NCBI GenBank assembly: GCA_947311845.1
Contig: CAMZMU010000096.1
Coordinates: forward strand, 14,809,049 to 14,873,048
DNA: 64,000 nt
Reading direction: 5' to 3'
Origin: Poa pratensis
Lineage: Eukaryota > Streptophyta > Magnoliopsida > Poales > Poaceae
In this document: positions 45,408 through 60,867 of the stretch, one piece after another
Layout: every line of letters starts with the position of its first letter
Numbering within the stretch: position 1 is the stretch's first letter
Made by a program: the position numbers and the translations under genes
The notes under the pieces: model-generated
Told to the model about the DNA's origin: nothing
Database searches by the model: none
What the model saw: only the letters and a program-made list of their open reading frames with translations

Positions 45408-45820
45408 CTCCCTCCGTTTCGTTTCTTAAAGAAGACGTACTCCCTCCGTTACTAAATAGAAGTGATATTTTAGTCGTTTCACATGTTGGCTAGATGCAGA
45501 CCCAAATGAATGAACGTACACATTAAAACATGTCACAATACATGTGGATACATGTCAATGTGGAAAATGATTAAAACATCTTATATTTAAAGACGGAGTG
45601 AGTATATTTTTAGTCAAAAGTCAATAAAGTGTAAATTTGATCAGTATTATAGATAAAGATATGAGCATTTTAGATACCAAATAAATTCAATACTCGCTAT
45701 AGAATATATTTTCATTGTATGTTAATTAAATTTCATAACTATTCATATTTTTGTCTATTAGACCGGTCAAAGTTACACGTTGTTGACTTTGCTTAAAAAT
45801 ATATGTCTAAACAAAGGTAG
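45408..45820. mobile_element. Nested Stowaway-type MITEs (copy B)
   Basis: Same arrangement as at 39660-40069. The outer ends are ctccctccgtttc / aacaaaggtag; the inner element is 45440-45602 with ctccctccgtta / agacggagtgag; both are flanked by TA. Confidence 0.8.
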
Positions 45821-46629
45821 TATGTTTTTACAGTGAATTTCACCTTGTACTCCATGTTTGTAAGGTTGTGAAAATTTTATGGGAAAGTGTTTTGTTTAAA
45901 AAAAATTCAAAAAAAATCATATTTTCAAGTTTCAAAAAATTCTGAAAACAAAACTGGATGTAGTTAATGGTGTATCCCACAAACGTGTAAAATATCAATT
46001 TCAACTACTTTATATTTGGCTAAAAAAATGACAAATCTGATAAAATTTGGAGATTTGAAACTATTTTGCATACTCACATCCACATTTCTGTAATTTTTGT
46101 GTAGCGCATATATAGGGATGACCACGTCAAACACCCCATATACACGCATCTGAGTCGGCATCCCGCAAGCATACGCATCAGGCACGCATGAACTGTCTAG
46201 TTAGAATCGGGAAAGATTGTAGATAGTAAAGGAAAATTCCATTTTAAACCTTGAATTTATAGAGGTCCGGCGAATCGAATCCCTATCGTTTGCACCTGAA
46301 GTATTTAATCCTGGTCTAAATTGAACCCTGGAACTGTTTAGTGCACTGGGAACGCAATAGTCCCGATCGGGATTACAGGTTACTCTCCACTTAGTAGGGT
46401 CCAGGTGTCACATTCATCTTCTTCCTCCCATTTCCCAATTCTTTCTTTTATTCAATCCCAAATCAAAATCCATCCCGATTAAGTAACTACATGGGCGTGA
46501 CGAGGAGCACGGGAGCGGGCAACCACGGCCCCGTCGCTGCCGGGCAGACGTGTTGGCCGGCATACTTCTCCTTCTACAACTTATCGTGATAGGACGAGTA
46601 CACTACCGCATTAAGAGCGGGCTGATCAC

Positions 46630-47180
46630 ATTTAACATTCTTGTTGGTGTTTCCTGTTAAGACCACCGCTGCCACCATGACTTAAGTGGACCCAAAAAAG
46701 TGCGGCATGCATGCAATGCAAACACCACTGACTTGGGGTCGTTCAGTTCCTCCCATAACTGTGCACTCAACCGTTATCGATCGAGCTGAGGTATCCCCCC
46801 ATGACTAGCTAATCCAAGTGTTCATGTACGTTAAACTAACAAAAAATTAACCGACGATTGTATAAGGAAAGAAGAAGACATGGACAACGAAAGATATATA
46901 TGAACTCTCTGTTTCAAATGATCATATCCGTGGAAATCCTGCCGACAATAATTCGATTGGTTCGTGCCGATAAGCAATCACGCGTGCACGAGCTCGCTAG
47001 ATAGCTTGTTTTGTTTATAGCTTAATCAACGCTCACGAGGAAACTAACAAACATTAGCTAGAGGGTTACCATCATGCGTTCTCCATGCAGGGAGGATATG
47101 GAGCCTACCTTGTTAGTTAGGGCAGTGGTTCAACTGTCGATTTTGGGTCTGATATTCCGTTGATCGATTGTGTAGCTTAG
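46630..47180 (+). repeat. Dispersed duplicated block, left copy
   Basis: Matches 52915-53890 over most of its length: attcttgttgg, tttcctgtt, aagaccac.gctg, ccgacgattgt, tcatatcc.tggaaatcctgcc, tatcttgttttgtttatagcttaatca, ggttaccatca.gc and gtggttcaactgtcgattt. The right copy is longer because of a foldback insertion at 53046-53400. Non-coding. Confidence 0.75.
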
Positions 47181-47424
47181 AGATCCTACATAATCGTAGA
47201 TCATTCAAATTATTTATGTAAAAGCACACACGGTTTTTGAAATTACATGGTCACATAGTATTTGGTTCCGATATGGTATAATAGTGAAATACTGCTAAGA
47301 CAACAATGAACTGTTATTCCCATTAATTATATCCGTGAGTATGCACGGTCGTTCTTTACGACATCAGTCTGTGCAATATAAAATACTGCTAAGGCTTCGG
47401 TAAAGAGATAACCATTTTTTCTAA
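47181..47424. other. Short intergenic stretch
   Basis: AT-rich, with no supported feature, between the duplicated block and a LINE 3' end. Confidence 0.3.
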
Positions 47425-48336
47425 AAACAAGACAAAACCTTTGCCTTTTATATTGATAGAGAAGGAGCAAATGCGAGTACACGGCCGAAGCCGAAAAAAT
47501 TAAAAGGCATCCCGGCAACGCCGGAGGCCGACAACGAACACACAAGCGAATTACTCGCAAATCTCGGCCAAGCCCTTGGCCCTGCTAGGATCCAGTTCAC
47601 GCTCTTGCTTTTGATGCGTTGAAAAAGAATGGAGGGCATTGTGAAAGTGTTGTTGAAGACCCTCGCATTCCGCTCTTTCCAAATTTCCCAAGTGATTAGG
47701 ATGATCGCCGACTCGAGACCCTTGCGAGAGGGGGATGGCAAGGCAGCCATGTCTTTCCAGAAGTCAAAAACAGTAGGTTTAGTGACCCCAAGGCTTTGCA
47801 TCAGCGTAGGGCATTTCAACCAGGAGGACGCTTCAGTCCAGACCCTCTTGGGGTAGCGGCATTCAAACAACAAGTGCCTCCCCGTCTCTGGTTGATTCCT
47901 GCAGAGCTGACAGACCGGCTGATGTGGCCACCCTCTGATGGCAAGACGGTCAGAAGTCCAAAGCCGATTTTGCACGGCCAACCAGGCAAAAAAGGTGCAT
48001 TTTGGAGGGGCCCAAGTGTTCCTGACAACGGCCATGAAAGGGCAAGCAGAGGCAGCAAAGAACTGTGCCTTATAAGCGGACTTCGCCGAGTAAACCCCTG
48101 AAGTACAGATGGTCTAGGTGATGGTGTCCTCGACACTAGGTGAGAGCGGGGTCTCCTGAATGAGGGGAATTGGGCAATGGCAGCCGGGAAATCCTCCAAG
48201 ATAGCGTCAAGGTCAATGTCCTCACACCGAATCGGCGATGGAGCTCTTGGCGATGTTCGTGACCAATCCCGTCGCCTCCCCGAAGCATTGAAGCGTAGAA
48301 GCAAGGTTGGAGATGTCATGTGCGGTGGGAGATATG
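47425..48336 (-). pseudogene. LINE fragment with internal deletion (first copy)
   Basis: On the minus strand this carries the RT-associated zinc finger (FAWLAVQNRLWTSDRL, CQLCRNQPETGRHLLFEC, ITWEIWKERNARVF) and ends 3' in the usual LINE tail near 47425-47460. Compared with the next copy, it lacks about 680 bases at a junction near 48161, joining the connecting region directly to more upstream reverse transcriptase sequence. It is therefore internally deleted. Confidence 0.7.
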
Positions 48337-49345
48337 AAAGGTGCATTTCAGAGGGGCCCAAGTGTTCCAGACAACGGCCATGAAAGGGCAAGCAGAGGCA
48401 CCAAAGAACTGTGCCTTATAAGCGGACTTCGCCGAGTAAACCCCTGAAGTACAGAGGGTCCAGGTGATGGTGTCCTCGACACCAGGGGAGAGCGGGGTCT
48501 CCTGAATGAGCTCCCATATTTGCACGAACTGGGAGATGTGATTGACCTTAAAGTTGGCCACGTCGAGGTCGGCAATCCATTTGAAGTCAGCGAGGGTGTC
48601 ATGGACCTTTCTGTTTTTGCGCTTAGAGGCCGTGAAGAGGTCAGGGGCAATAACTTTAGCTGGAAGTCCGGCAAGCCAGGATGATCCCCAAAAGGAAGCT
48701 TTGTGCCCGTCCCCTATGGAGACCTTGGTGGCAGCATTGAATAGGTTTCTATCCGAGTCATCATTTGGCGTTTCATAGCCGACCCAAGGCTTGTCAGGGG
48801 AAGCCCACTCGTGCCATAACCACCTTAGCCGAAGCGCTCTTGAGAATTTTTCTAGGTTGAGGATTTCGAGGCCACAAAGAACCTTAGGACGGCAGACCTT
48901 GTCCCAGCTGACCTTGCATTTCCCACCGCTGACATTTTCGGTGCAATTCCAAAGCATCCCTCTCCTGATCTTGTCAAAAGCCTTCACCATGCTTTTGTCC
49001 GCTATGATGACAGTGAGGAGGAAAATAGGCATCAAGGAGAGCACCGATTTGACCAGGGCGGTGCAACCCGCACGGTTGATGAACCTACCCTACCAAGGTT
49101 CAAGTCGAGACGCCATCTTGTCAATGTAAGGCTGGATATCAGCCTGCCGCAGCCTACCCAGAGCCGGGGGCAACCCAAGATACTTGATAGGGAATTGGGC
49201 AATGGCAGCCGGGAAATCCTCCAAGATAGCGTCAAGGTCAATGTCCTCACACCGAATCGGCGAGATGGAGCTCTTGGCGATGTTCCTGACCAATCCTGTC
49301 GCCTCCCCGAAGCATTGAAGCGTAGAAGCAAGGTTAGAGACAACA
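48337..49345 (-). pseudogene. LINE fragment, second overlapping copy
   Basis: The minus-strand frame 48316-49044 reads KAFDKIRRGMLWNCTENVSGGKCKVSW through GHKASFWGSSWL to TCTSGVYSAKSAYKAQF, the region between reverse transcriptase and zinc finger. Segments 48366-48508 and 49190-49339 repeat 48019-48161 and 48163-48310 of the first copy. It lacks the 3' end, so the two copies sit in tandem and share parts. Confidence 0.7.
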
Positions 49346-49814
49346 ATTGATCTTGAGCAATGATAGTGTCACTTGTTTAATTGCACAACTTGATTACGGA
49401 TAAAGGGTTTATGAAAGGTCCTTGAGTCCTCCATGTAAAAATATGGGAAGCCATTAGTGATGACCGTACTTGGGTCGGGATGATCTCCTAGAAGTGTAGG
49501 ACGGCAAACCAGAAAATCTTCAATATAATGTCGAAGAAAAATTCCAACTACACAAAGAGTCAAATCAATGAAAGCAACGTCACACACAATAAACTCTCTG
49601 GCTCTGCTGCAGAAATGGTGTCAGGGACTGGCCTGCGACGCCCTAGTGAGAGTGCACGCCTCATGTAATTCGTCATGTTTCTCTTCGGTTAGGGTGTAGC
49701 TTTGAGGTCGTTTCTGCTGTCTGCTAGTTTCCTTTCCTAAATTTGGGCCTGGAGTCCATTGCTAGTTAAGACAGCTTGTACTAAACCTGGATGTTGTGGT
49801 GTAGTTGCATAATA
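49346..49814. other. Intergenic, no recognisable gene
   Basis: A 72-codon minus-strand frame (49369-49587) has no family features. The rest is non-coding. Confidence 0.3.
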
Positions 49815-49974
49815 CTCCCTCCGTTCCTAAATGTAAGATGTTTAAGATGTTACACATATTGTTTAGATACATACACAAATGAGTGAACATATACATTAAA
49901 TGTGTCTAGATATATTTGTGTACATGTGTATATAGACAAAGTCTAAAACATCTTATATTTGGAAACAGAGGGAG
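49815..49974. mobile_element. Stowaway-type MITE
   Basis: 160 bases with inverted ends (ctccctccgttcctaaat / atttggaaacagagggag) and TA on both sides (49813-49814 and 49975-49976). Same family as the inner MITEs at 39.7 and 45.4 kb. Confidence 0.85.
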
Positions 49975-50039
49975 TAAAATGGAAACGGGGGAGCCTTTTT
50001 ACCGGAGGGAGTAAAATGGAACCGGGAGATGCAAGTAAG

Positions 50040-50165
50040 CTGTAAGGGGAGCTTGTGCACTCGGCTGTGCAGCTCCAAGTTCCGGTACCTGCTGAATCCC
50101 TTTTTGCACACCCCACACATGGAAGTGTCGGTGGTGTTCAACCTTGTCGTTGACGATGCGACCAC
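50040..50165 (-). pseudogene. C2H2 zinc-finger gene fragment
   Basis: The minus strand reads MCGVCKKGFSRYRNLELHSRVHK, with the Cys-x2-Cys ... His-x3-His spacing of a C2H2 finger. The frame around it is short and has no start context or further fingers, so it is taken as a fragment. Confidence 0.45.
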
Positions 50166-50598
50166 CTCTACGTCGAGGTCTATAGAATAAATAATAACAA
50201 CAATAATAATTACTACTTACAGAAAAAATGAAAGAGTTATTTTATAGACCAATTGACGAGCTGCAGCAAATCCAAAAAAAGGTTCTCGAGACCATGGAAG
50301 ATCATCACAAGGTTTGCATTGGCAGTGGCTACGGAGCAAAGGGGATGCACAATGTTCAAGGAGATTTCTCTACACGGCTGCAAGAGGGAGCCAAAAATTG
50401 TCAATGGAAAACTTGTAGGATTAACACCTACAGAAATATGGTGTGTAAGATCTTACGACAACATCTCCGAGCACCACCGGGCACTACCTTCCAGATTTGG
50501 GTCAAGTGTACAAAATTTGGAAAGATCGTGTTGAAACTTAATCACTTAAAATTGTCCAAGTATATTGTTTTTAATTTTCAAAAACGCACTATGTGTAC

Positions 50599-50631
<33 letters not shown>

Positions 50632-51476
50632 CTTGGCCCCCCTAGCTAGCTAGGTTGCAGTGAATCTCCATTATTACACTAAGCATAATTGATGTTTGGT
50701 AAGAAATCCATCATCTTGAGGCCCCTTGGCTGTAGTGAATCTTTGTTATTGTACTAAGTCTAATTTATGCATGTCAAGCAACTCATCGTATGCTACTCCC
50801 TACGCTAATGAGAGTATCAAAACTCTGTGATGGATTTCCGAGTTGCACCCAAGTCAGATATGGTCTTCAAATTCAAAAATAATTTGCATAAATTAACATC
50901 CCAGTAGCATTATTGATTTTAGAGAGATCTAGAATAGTTTAAAAATTAAAATATGAAAAATCCACACGTTGTCACAAAGAGCCGTCTCTTGACAATTGGG
51001 GGGGGGGGGGGGGTAGCTTAAAATGTTGTAGCAATATCATTTATGTATTAGGCGGCCTTCTACCTATCCCCTTGGTTGAGTCCAAGAATTTTGTTTTCCG
51101 GTCAGCTCCGGTAACTTCTATTTACCCTATATTAGATTTTCCCGTTATTCTATTTTTGCATCATGGACATCATGCATTATATCACCTTGGAAACTCTAAT
51201 TTTTTGGAAATTAATTCTAGGGTTTATAAATCCTCTCTTTTATATTTCATATAAAACCCCAAATTATACTTGGGAAAGATTGCAAAGTTATTCTAAATAA
51301 AAGTTTTGCACCTTACCCCTCCTCCTTTCTTTCTTTTCCATCTCCTTGCTTTCTTCCTCGCTTTGCTGAAAATTGCGAAATTCCATACAACATCCTATCT
51401 ACCCTTTAGATCGTATGGATAAAGTACTCTAGGTAAGGTTTGTAATATATAGGGAAGGCCTAAGTAAATAGAAGGG
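50166..51476. other. Non-coding region with two long G homopolymers
   Basis: A 31-base G run (50601-50631) and a 17-base G run (50998-51014) stand about 370 bases apart. Frames at 50228-50653 read KELFYRPIDELQQIQKKVLETMEDHHK and, in another frame, KIVNGKLVGLTPTEIW, possibly a frameshifted gene fragment of unrecognised family. The rest is AT-rich without features. Confidence 0.45.
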
Positions 51477-51905
51477 AAAGGATCCTGAAACCCAAAATGG
51501 AATCAGGGCTACATGGTGCACGTTTTTTCAAAAATTCAAAGCCGACATTTTTAAGTTTCCACAAATGAAAAAGAAATTCCCGGATGTAGATATTGTCAAG
51601 ATCTACAATTGTGCAAATTTTTAGCTCCAAATTCATTGTATTTTGGGCTGCACGAAAGAGACAAATGGCTGGATTTGGGTGGTGAACAATACACAGTTTC
51701 AAAACTTTGAATTTTCCCTGATTTTTATTTTTTGCACAGCCCAAAATACAACCATTTTTAAGGTAAAATTTTGCACACTTGTAGATATCGACACTATCCA
51801 CATCTCTGATTTTTCTCACGAATTTTGGACACTCAAAAAATGTCATTTTTTATTTCTTTTTCATAAGACGGACTCCATGTAGACAGGGTTCCAAAAATCC
51901 ACTCT
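51477..51905. repeat. Foldback element with ~180-bp inverted arms
   Basis: The left arm (about 51480-51660) and the right arm (about 51715-51900, read in reverse) share tacatgg, gaaaaagaaat, gatgt.gata.tgtc.a.atctacaa.tgtgcaaa and tgtattttgggctg. The element can fold into a long imperfect hairpin with a loop of about 50 bases. No coding or target duplication was seen. It is probably a MITE-like DNA transposon derivative. Confidence 0.65.
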
Positions 51906-52148
51906 CGGAAAGGGTCTTCTTGGAAGAAGAAGTGTTGTTGTGGTGTCCAACTCTGTGATCTTCCATATATTGATAGGCACCATGATAGATTTATCCAGTT
52001 CACTTCAAACATGTTGACTCACTGCCATATTGCAGTTCTGAAATTATTGGGCTGATGCATAATACATTAATACTAGAGATATTTAAAAGCCCGTCCGAGG
52101 CAATCTTGTATTTACCGGCCCTTTAAGAAACCTTATTGATTTGGATGA
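51906..52148. other. Short intergenic stretch
   Basis: Nothing recognised between a foldback element and a MITE. Confidence 0.3.
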
Positions 52149-52474
52149 GTGCATGTACAATGGGGTGATGTCAGCCTTCTCTTACCGTTGACACGTATGA
52201 TATTTGTCTAGTTGGAGAAGAGAGAATGAATAAAGGGAAGACTGTCTTCCCTTAGCTAAGAGATGATCTCTTATTTCGATAAGAGAAGGATAATTTCTCC
52301 ATTGTATCATTTGTCTTCACTTAGAAATACAATCCTACTAAATTATAATTAATTCTCATTAATTGTTAGGGATGGCAATAAGAGATAATGCATTGTACAA
52401 CTTATAATTTTGCTTTCTCTAAATGATGTGGATGGCTAAGAGAATGCGCGCCTTCCCTACCATTGTACATGCCC
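52149..52474. mobile_element. Tourist/Harbinger-like MITE
   Basis: 326 bases with inverted ends gtgcatgtacaatgg and gggcatgtacaatgg (right end read in reverse; 14 of 15 match) and a 3-bp direct repeat, tga, at 52146-52148 and 52475-52477. A 3-bp duplication and these ends fit PIF/Harbinger elements, although their usual target is TWA. No coding sequence. Confidence 0.7.
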
Positions 52475-52477
52475 TGA

Positions 52478-52914
52478 CTAATCTTCAAGATTTTTTGTTT
52501 AGTGTTAAGCTTAAGCACACTTGTCTTTTTTGAGTTGTACTTTACTGATAAGCTCAAAATACAGGCTTTTTTCGAAACAGAATACCGGCTTCTATGCTCA
52601 ATGCTTGAGCTTTATTATGTTAAAGCCGCGCCTCACGATTATCCTTTTTTTTTAACTTCATCTAAGCTTATCAATTGATCTGGTGAATCCTTATTGCCTA
52701 CATGATTCATACTACCAAAGAAACGGCCACGTTTCCAACTTGATCACACCACAACCAGAACATCCAAGGTGCATTTACTCTAATTTGACTCAGGCTCTGG
52801 ATAATCGGATATGCGAGGATATAAATTTCAGTTTAGTGCCATCCAAAACTTAGGTGGTACAAAACCGCAAATGACAGACAAATTAGTAGTAGGAGTACCA
52901 TATCAATTAGGAGG
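52478..52914. other. Intergenic, nothing recognised
   Basis: No supported frame or repeat. Confidence 0.3.
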
Positions 52915-53890
52915 CCCTTGAAGATTTAGCATTCTTGTTGGTAGTACTGTTTCCTGTTCCGGGGAAAAGACCACTGCTGTCACACCATCCATGGACCCAG
53001 AGAAGTGCCCCCAACAACCGGAAATTCAATACGGGTAGTGGGTTACGGGTAGTGGGTGCAGATGCACCCACTACCCGGAAAATATTTTTTGAAATATCAA
53101 AAAATTTCAAAAAAAAATTGCATGTAGTTCATGGCATTTCATGTTGACACAAAAAGTTTCGTGAGGAAAAATGTTTTTTTGCAACCTGTGTAAAAAAGAC
53201 AAATCCGGACACACTGAAACGTATATATACGCGTCAGTTTTTTCTCTTTTTTGTACAGATCACAAAACAAGTTTTTTCACTCTGCATTTTTTTGTGCTAA
53301 CACATCATATTGTAATCTACACCCGGATTTTTTTCCGGAATTTTTTGACATTCTAAAAAAAGTAAAAAAATTACATAATGGGTGCATATGCACCCATGAG
53401 CCAAATCTCCTTGTCCCCCCAACAACGCTAATTAGTCCCCATTCAATTCCTCCGATCAACTGTGCTCACCCGTGATCGAGCTCAAGTATATATATTATTC
53501 CCGTGACTAATCCCTGTTCATGCACGTTAATTAATAACTGAAAAAGACCGACGATTGTCACAAAGAGAAAAAAGAAGGTACGGACAACGAGAGGTGTGAT
53601 GAACTTTCTCTTTCAAATGGTCATATCCATGGAAATCCTGCCGGCAATGATTCGATCGGGTCGTGGTCGATCGTCGATAAGCACGCACGCACGCTGGAGC
53701 CCGCCAGATATCTTGTTTTGTTTATAGCTTAATCATCAACCTAACAGACATTAGCTGCTAGGAGGTTACCATCACGCATTCTGCATGCATGAAGGATGAA
53801 TGGATGGAAGCTGGTTAGTTAGTTAGCCGGGTGGTTCAACTGTCGATTTGGGTCCATATTCCGACGATCGTGCAGTAGCTTAGCTATCCT
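52915..53890 (+). repeat. Dispersed duplicated block, right copy
   Basis: Right counterpart of 46630-47180, interrupted by a foldback MITE at 53046-53400. The matching order of blocks is conserved, so this is one duplication event followed by insertion. Confidence 0.75.
53046..53400. mobile_element. Foldback MITE inside the duplicated block
   Basis: The ends hold small hairpins (gtgggtgcagatgcacccac left; gggtgcatatgcaccc right). The two halves are inverted copies, sharing aaaaaatt, ccgga and a gtt/tgttagcacaaaaa pattern. The sequence is absent from the sister block at 46.7 kb, which shows that it was inserted. No coding capacity. Confidence 0.6.
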
Positions 53891-55381
53891 ACCCAATATC
53901 TTGAACTATTCAAATGTGCACTTTATGGAAAGAATGAAAGTTTGTTTGAAAATGCATGCTCATATATATAGGCATATACAAGTAGCTAGGCTTTGATTCT
54001 CTCATATACATGTGGTGAGTAGTTTATATTGTACTTGCACAAACAGTACTCACGTACAAGAATTCCATTAAGGTCATGCAACTAGGATCTCGTTCTCACC
54101 CAACTAACCTACCATGCAAATAAACACGAGTTGACCAGCCGATGTCACTGGTCCGTTAGTTGACGCCTTCTTATCAACAAATTCATGCCGATGCATATTA
54201 AGATATAAATATCATATTGTCTCACACATGCTAGCTAGCTCTTTGAGCTTAATTATCTTGCACACACAGTACAACATAGCCAGAGACCCAGAGTCATGGC
54301 ACTGAGCCATCTACTAATTAATTACTCGAGCAATTAAGAACGACACTAGATAATGAATGTGGTGTACAGAACGCAGCTGGGCACAGACACAATGCACATC
54401 AGCACATGTACGGCAGCTTTAATTACAGTACTACTGTAATCCCTGGCTCCTGGCCATTTCGAGCGGTGACGCGGCCGGCGCCGGCAGAATCCTGAGGCCG
54501 CCGGCCGGCAGATCGAGCGCAGCTTTTCTCGATCGATCTTGGTGGAAACTGGAAAGGGGTGGTCTTTATACGGGAGCTGGTGGATCTTGGCAAATAGTAC
54601 AGTAGTACTCATCACAGAACATGCTTCCATCTGTCAGGAAATTGCGAGATGTACAGTAGGCGTAAAGGGAAAGTTTTTTTTTTTGATACAGAAAGTTTTT
54701 TGTTGAGCGTCAAGGGAAAGTTTCTTCTAATTTTTTTTTAGATTATCACACATCAGTCTCTTTTCCGAGAGCTGGTTGTTTGTCAAGCGACATCTTTTTG
54801 TACAGGCCCAATATATATGATCTGGGCCAACAAAGCTTCAGGGTTATGTTGAGCACATCAATTTAAGGACCAACATCCCTAAAAAAAAGGACCAACAGAC
54901 AAAAATAGGAAACATTGCACAACCAAGATGTGCATTGTTTTAAAAAAAAAGGTGCATTGTTTAAGATGAAACTTTTGCTCCAGCAAAAGAGCGCAATGTG
55001 TGTAGTAGTTCAAAAAAAGTACGGACATGTTGACAAAAAAACTGCAAACATAAACAACAAAAAGATTGTATGAGTCCATCTGTACCCGGAAAATCAATGC
55101 CCATCGTTGCATGTTATGATGTTACACTACACAGCTAAACTACAACCAAAAAATAAAGTTACTACGCGAGTCTTAACGCCTTTAATAACTTACCAGCATC
55201 ATATTCACACCCCTGAGCCCAGCAAGAGCAGATTACAACCGGGCGAATACAAAAGGAGTGAGGCTGACCCACTCAAAAATTATGACAACACACGACGCAT
55301 CTAGCTATCACACGCCTTTTTTGTTTGCTGGGGGAATGAACCAAGCTATCCCGCAGAAAAAACAAATAACCTAAGCTACAT
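53891..55381. other. Intergenic, no recognisable gene
   Basis: A 94-codon minus-strand frame (54346-54630) has no family features. Short A- and T-runs and small direct repeats (for example aaggaccaaca near 54865 and 54889) occur. The right end is the 3' flank of the PP2A gene. Confidence 0.35.
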
Positions 55382-59908
<4,527 letters not shown>

Positions 59909-60409
59909 CCTCGCAAGCGGCACGCGTCGATTCCTCCCCCTGGCCGCCGGCGCCACGAGCCCTGACACCAGATCTACCGGGAGGGGCGACCGCGAGTGGA
60001 CGGTAGGGGGGGGGGGGGGACGAGGAGGAGGCGGAGCAGCGAGAGGTGCGGAGGAGGAAGCGGTTGAATGGCCCGAAAAATATTTATTTCTCGATGAGTT
60101 GCCTCGGCGCTCTGGTGGTGGTGGTGGTGGTGGTGGTGGAGGTGATGATGCGTGGCGGTGGCCGGCCGGTAACTCTGAGGCCGTGGTTGGCCGTGGAACG
60201 GGTCCGCGGGCCAGGATTCACGAATCGGACCTTGTTTCTTGTCAGACGCTCCTTCAGAATGCACGGAGGTGCGGGTGACCGTGTGTGTTTACTGTTTCGC
60301 TGCATGACACAGCATGAGAATGTCTGATCAGGACAACAAGCTTCTACTTAAATTTAAAAGTGATTCTTTTTTCTAGAAGGGTCACCGAAAGTACAAAGAT
60401 CTCTAACTC
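59909..60409 (-). promoter_or_regulatory. 5' leader and promoter region of the PP2A gene
   Basis: GC-rich up to about 60080 with a G run (60007-60020), then a (GTG)n microsatellite (about 60116-60142). A TATA-like aataaatattt (minus strand, near 60079-60090) lies about 170 bases upstream of the ATG. The promoter assignment is by position. Confidence 0.4.
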
Positions 60410-60762
60410 TTTTTTTTTTTTTTTTTTGCACCTCCTTACAGGGATACAAGATGTAGTATCTGATCAGACTCACAGACACACACACCACACCCACGCACAC
60501 CACACTCACACCACTGCTGAGAGGCTAATCCAGACCTACACTATATATCCCGCGCGTCTGGTACGGGAATGACTTTGTGGCATACAGACGGCGAACTTGA
60601 GGCATTATTGACGAACACTGTTCACTGAACAGCGCGCCTGCTACTGTTCCTAGTGAACAGTAGCCGGGGTGAGGCACCCGTAAATCGCTCCCTAGAGGAG
60701 TCGATCCCGGGCGTGCGAGATGCACACCGGCAGTCCCAACCAACGCGCCACAGCGCGCCCTC
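60410..60762 (-). mobile_element. tRNA-derived SINE with 18-bp target duplication
   Basis: Flanked by a perfect 18-bp direct repeat (tacaaagatctctaactc, 60392-60409 and 60763-60780). The element is on the minus strand: its head reads gagggcgcgctgtggcgcgttgg and has a B box (gatcgactc, GWTCRANNC) about 60 bases in, and it ends with an A-tail seen as an 18-base T run at 60410-60427. This is the structure of a tRNA-derived SINE. Inside, a palindromic cactgttcactgaacag segment occurs. It sits about 500 bases upstream of the PP2A start. Confidence 0.85.
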
Positions 60763-60785
60763 TACAAAGATCTCTAACTCAAGTA

Positions 60786-60865
60786 CTTCCTCTATCCCGT
60801 TTTATAAGACGTTTTGGCAAATTTAACCAGCTTGCCAAAACGTTTTATAAAAAGGGACGAAGGAG
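60786..60865. mobile_element. Very short Stowaway-like MITE
   Basis: 80 bases that are almost a full palindrome: the outer inverted ends (cttcctctatcccgttttat / ataaaaagggacgaaggag) and an inner ttttggcaa / ttgccaaaa, with TA on both sides (60784-60785 and 60866-60867). It lies five bases after the SINE target repeat. Confidence 0.75.
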
Positions 60866-60867
60866 TA

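Larger units (their letters stand above)
43229..46636 (+). repeat. Segmental tandem duplication, copy B
   Basis: Parallel to copy A (37667-43226) and directly adjoining it head to tail. It contains the hAT element at 43298-44527 and lacks the LINE of copy A. Between about 44880 and 45310 it carries a sequence not found at the equivalent place of copy A (39040-39555); each seems to hold a different insertion. No gene of its own apart from the transposon cargo. Confidence 0.8.

Noticed and set aside
54346..54630. 94-codon minus-strand frame as a gene
   Set aside because: No domain, no conserved motif, no supporting splice or codon pattern.
60470..60520. CA/CAC-rich stretch considered as a microsatellite or CRISPR-like array
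   Set aside because: It is irregular and lies inside the SINE 3' part. There are no regular repeats with unique spacers, and CRISPR arrays are not expected in a plant nucleus.
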